From: Acidobacteriota bacterium
GTDB taxonomy: Bacteria; Acidobacteriota; UBA6911; JACQSX01
Direction: 5' to 3'
Length of the DNA: 6,142 nucleotides
NCBI GenBank assembly: GCA_016199665.1
Contig: JACQGG010000103.1
Span: forward strand, 1-6,142
This document shows, one piece after another, positions 5,822 through 6,142 of the stretch. The position numbers and the translations under genes were made by a program. Position 1 is the stretch's first letter. The number at the start of each line of letters is the position of its first letter. Under the pieces are notes generated by a model. The model had not been told where the DNA came from, did no database searches, and saw only the letters and a program-made list of their open reading frames with translations.

Positions 5822-6142
5822 ATGGGGCAAGACGATCCCGTCCATATTCCGGTAGCAGATGTGCTGGACCTTCACACGTTTGCGCCTTCAGATGTTGTGT
5901 CCGTCGTGGAAGAGTACCTCCTTGAAGCACGCAAGAAGTTTCGTTCAGTGCGCCTGGTCCACGGGAGGGGAACCGGATACCAGCGGGAACGGGTCCGCTG
6001 GCTGTTGGCAAGGTTGGATTTTGTGGCGCACTTTGGCGATGCCCCCGAGCAGGCCGGCGGCTGGGGAGCCACTCTGGTTTGGTTCCGCGATGTCGAGCAA
6101 GCCGATTCAAGGGCGGCGGAAGGCGGAAGGCGGAAGGCGGAA
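5822..6142 (+). CDS. Small Smr-domain protein (C-terminus beyond window)
   Basis: The frame opens at ATG 5822, after an in-frame TAA at 5795-5797, and is still open at the window end (107 codons seen). It matches stand-alone Smr domains. VLDLHTF (14-20) corresponds to the LDLHG/LDLHTF motif, followed by an amphipathic helix (DVVSVVEEYLLEARKK). Then comes LVHGRGTG (45-52), equivalent to HGxGxG, and AGGWGATLVWF (78-88), the closing strand of the fold. Smr domains occur at the C-terminus of MutS2 and in small proteins. They have been linked to DNA or RNA nicking and, in some MutS2 proteins, to ribosome rescue, but the role of this short type is not settled. The core domain seems complete by residue 89. 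The last visible residues (AAEGGRRKAE) come from the heptamer repeat and are unlikely to belong to the fold. It is transcribed away from korAB. Confidence 0.88.
   Translation, partial: MGQDDPVHIPVADVLDLHTFAPSDVVSVVEEYLLEARKKFRSVRLVHGRGTGYQRERVRWLLARLDFVAHFGDAPEQAGGWGATLVWFRDVEQADSRAAEGGRRKAE
6115..6142. repeat. Tandem heptamer repeat (GGCGGAA) x4, reaching the window end
   Basis: Four perfect head-to-tail copies of GGCGGAA occupy 6115-6142, after a partial copy-like GGGC. The array runs off the window, so its real length is unknown. It lies in frame at the end of the smr frame. Because the unit is 7 bases, it would encode a repeating GGRRKAE peptide with a 21-base period. Confidence 0.9.

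Noticed and set aside
1..6142. Mobile elements, CRISPR arrays, tRNA or rRNA genes
   Set aside because: No transposase or integrase motifs, terminal inverted repeats, spaced direct repeats or RNA-gene signatures were seen on either strand.

Overview
The window looks like bacterial chromosome, moderately GC-rich and densely coded. Every gene except the one at the right edge is read on the minus strand. The gene content (a two-gene 2-oxoacid:ferredoxin oxidoreductase with a fused gamma-alpha subunit, FeoAB, two Smr-type proteins, and a GGCGGAA heptamer repeat) would fit a soil or sediment lineage such as Acidobacteriota. That placement is a low-confidence inference, because no rRNA or marker gene is present.

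Layout from right to left, in the direction of minus-strand transcription. A small Smr-domain gene reads rightward from 5822 and is cut by the window edge, where four tandem GGCGGAA heptamers lie. A 248-base divergent gap (5574-5821) separates it from korA (5573-3726) and korB (3724-2684). These two genes are one base apart and encode a thiamine-diphosphate, iron-sulfur 2-oxoacid (probably 2-oxoglutarate):ferredoxin oxidoreductase. The next gap holds a well-formed sigma-70 promoter overlapped by a Fur-type operator. It drives feoA (2558-2325) and feoB (2332-491), the ferrous-iron uptake pair. After a 161-base gap, a partial gene (329 to beyond 1) resembles the N-terminal half of a larger Smr/MutS2-type protein.

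The genes work together plausibly around iron. KorAB needs [4Fe-4S] clusters and reduced ferredoxin, and FeoAB imports Fe(II) when Fur is de-repressed. The Fur promoter sits between kor and feo, so iron control seen in the sequence applies to feo and not evidently to kor. The feo promoter geometry puts the predicted transcript start within a base or two of the most likely feoA start codon, so feoA may be translated from a leaderless message. No RNA gene, CRISPR array, transposase or integrase is visible. I found no convincingly new biological system. The most interesting points are the Fur/leaderless feoA arrangement, the heptamer repeat running into the smr reading frame, and the two Smr-like genes at the window ends.
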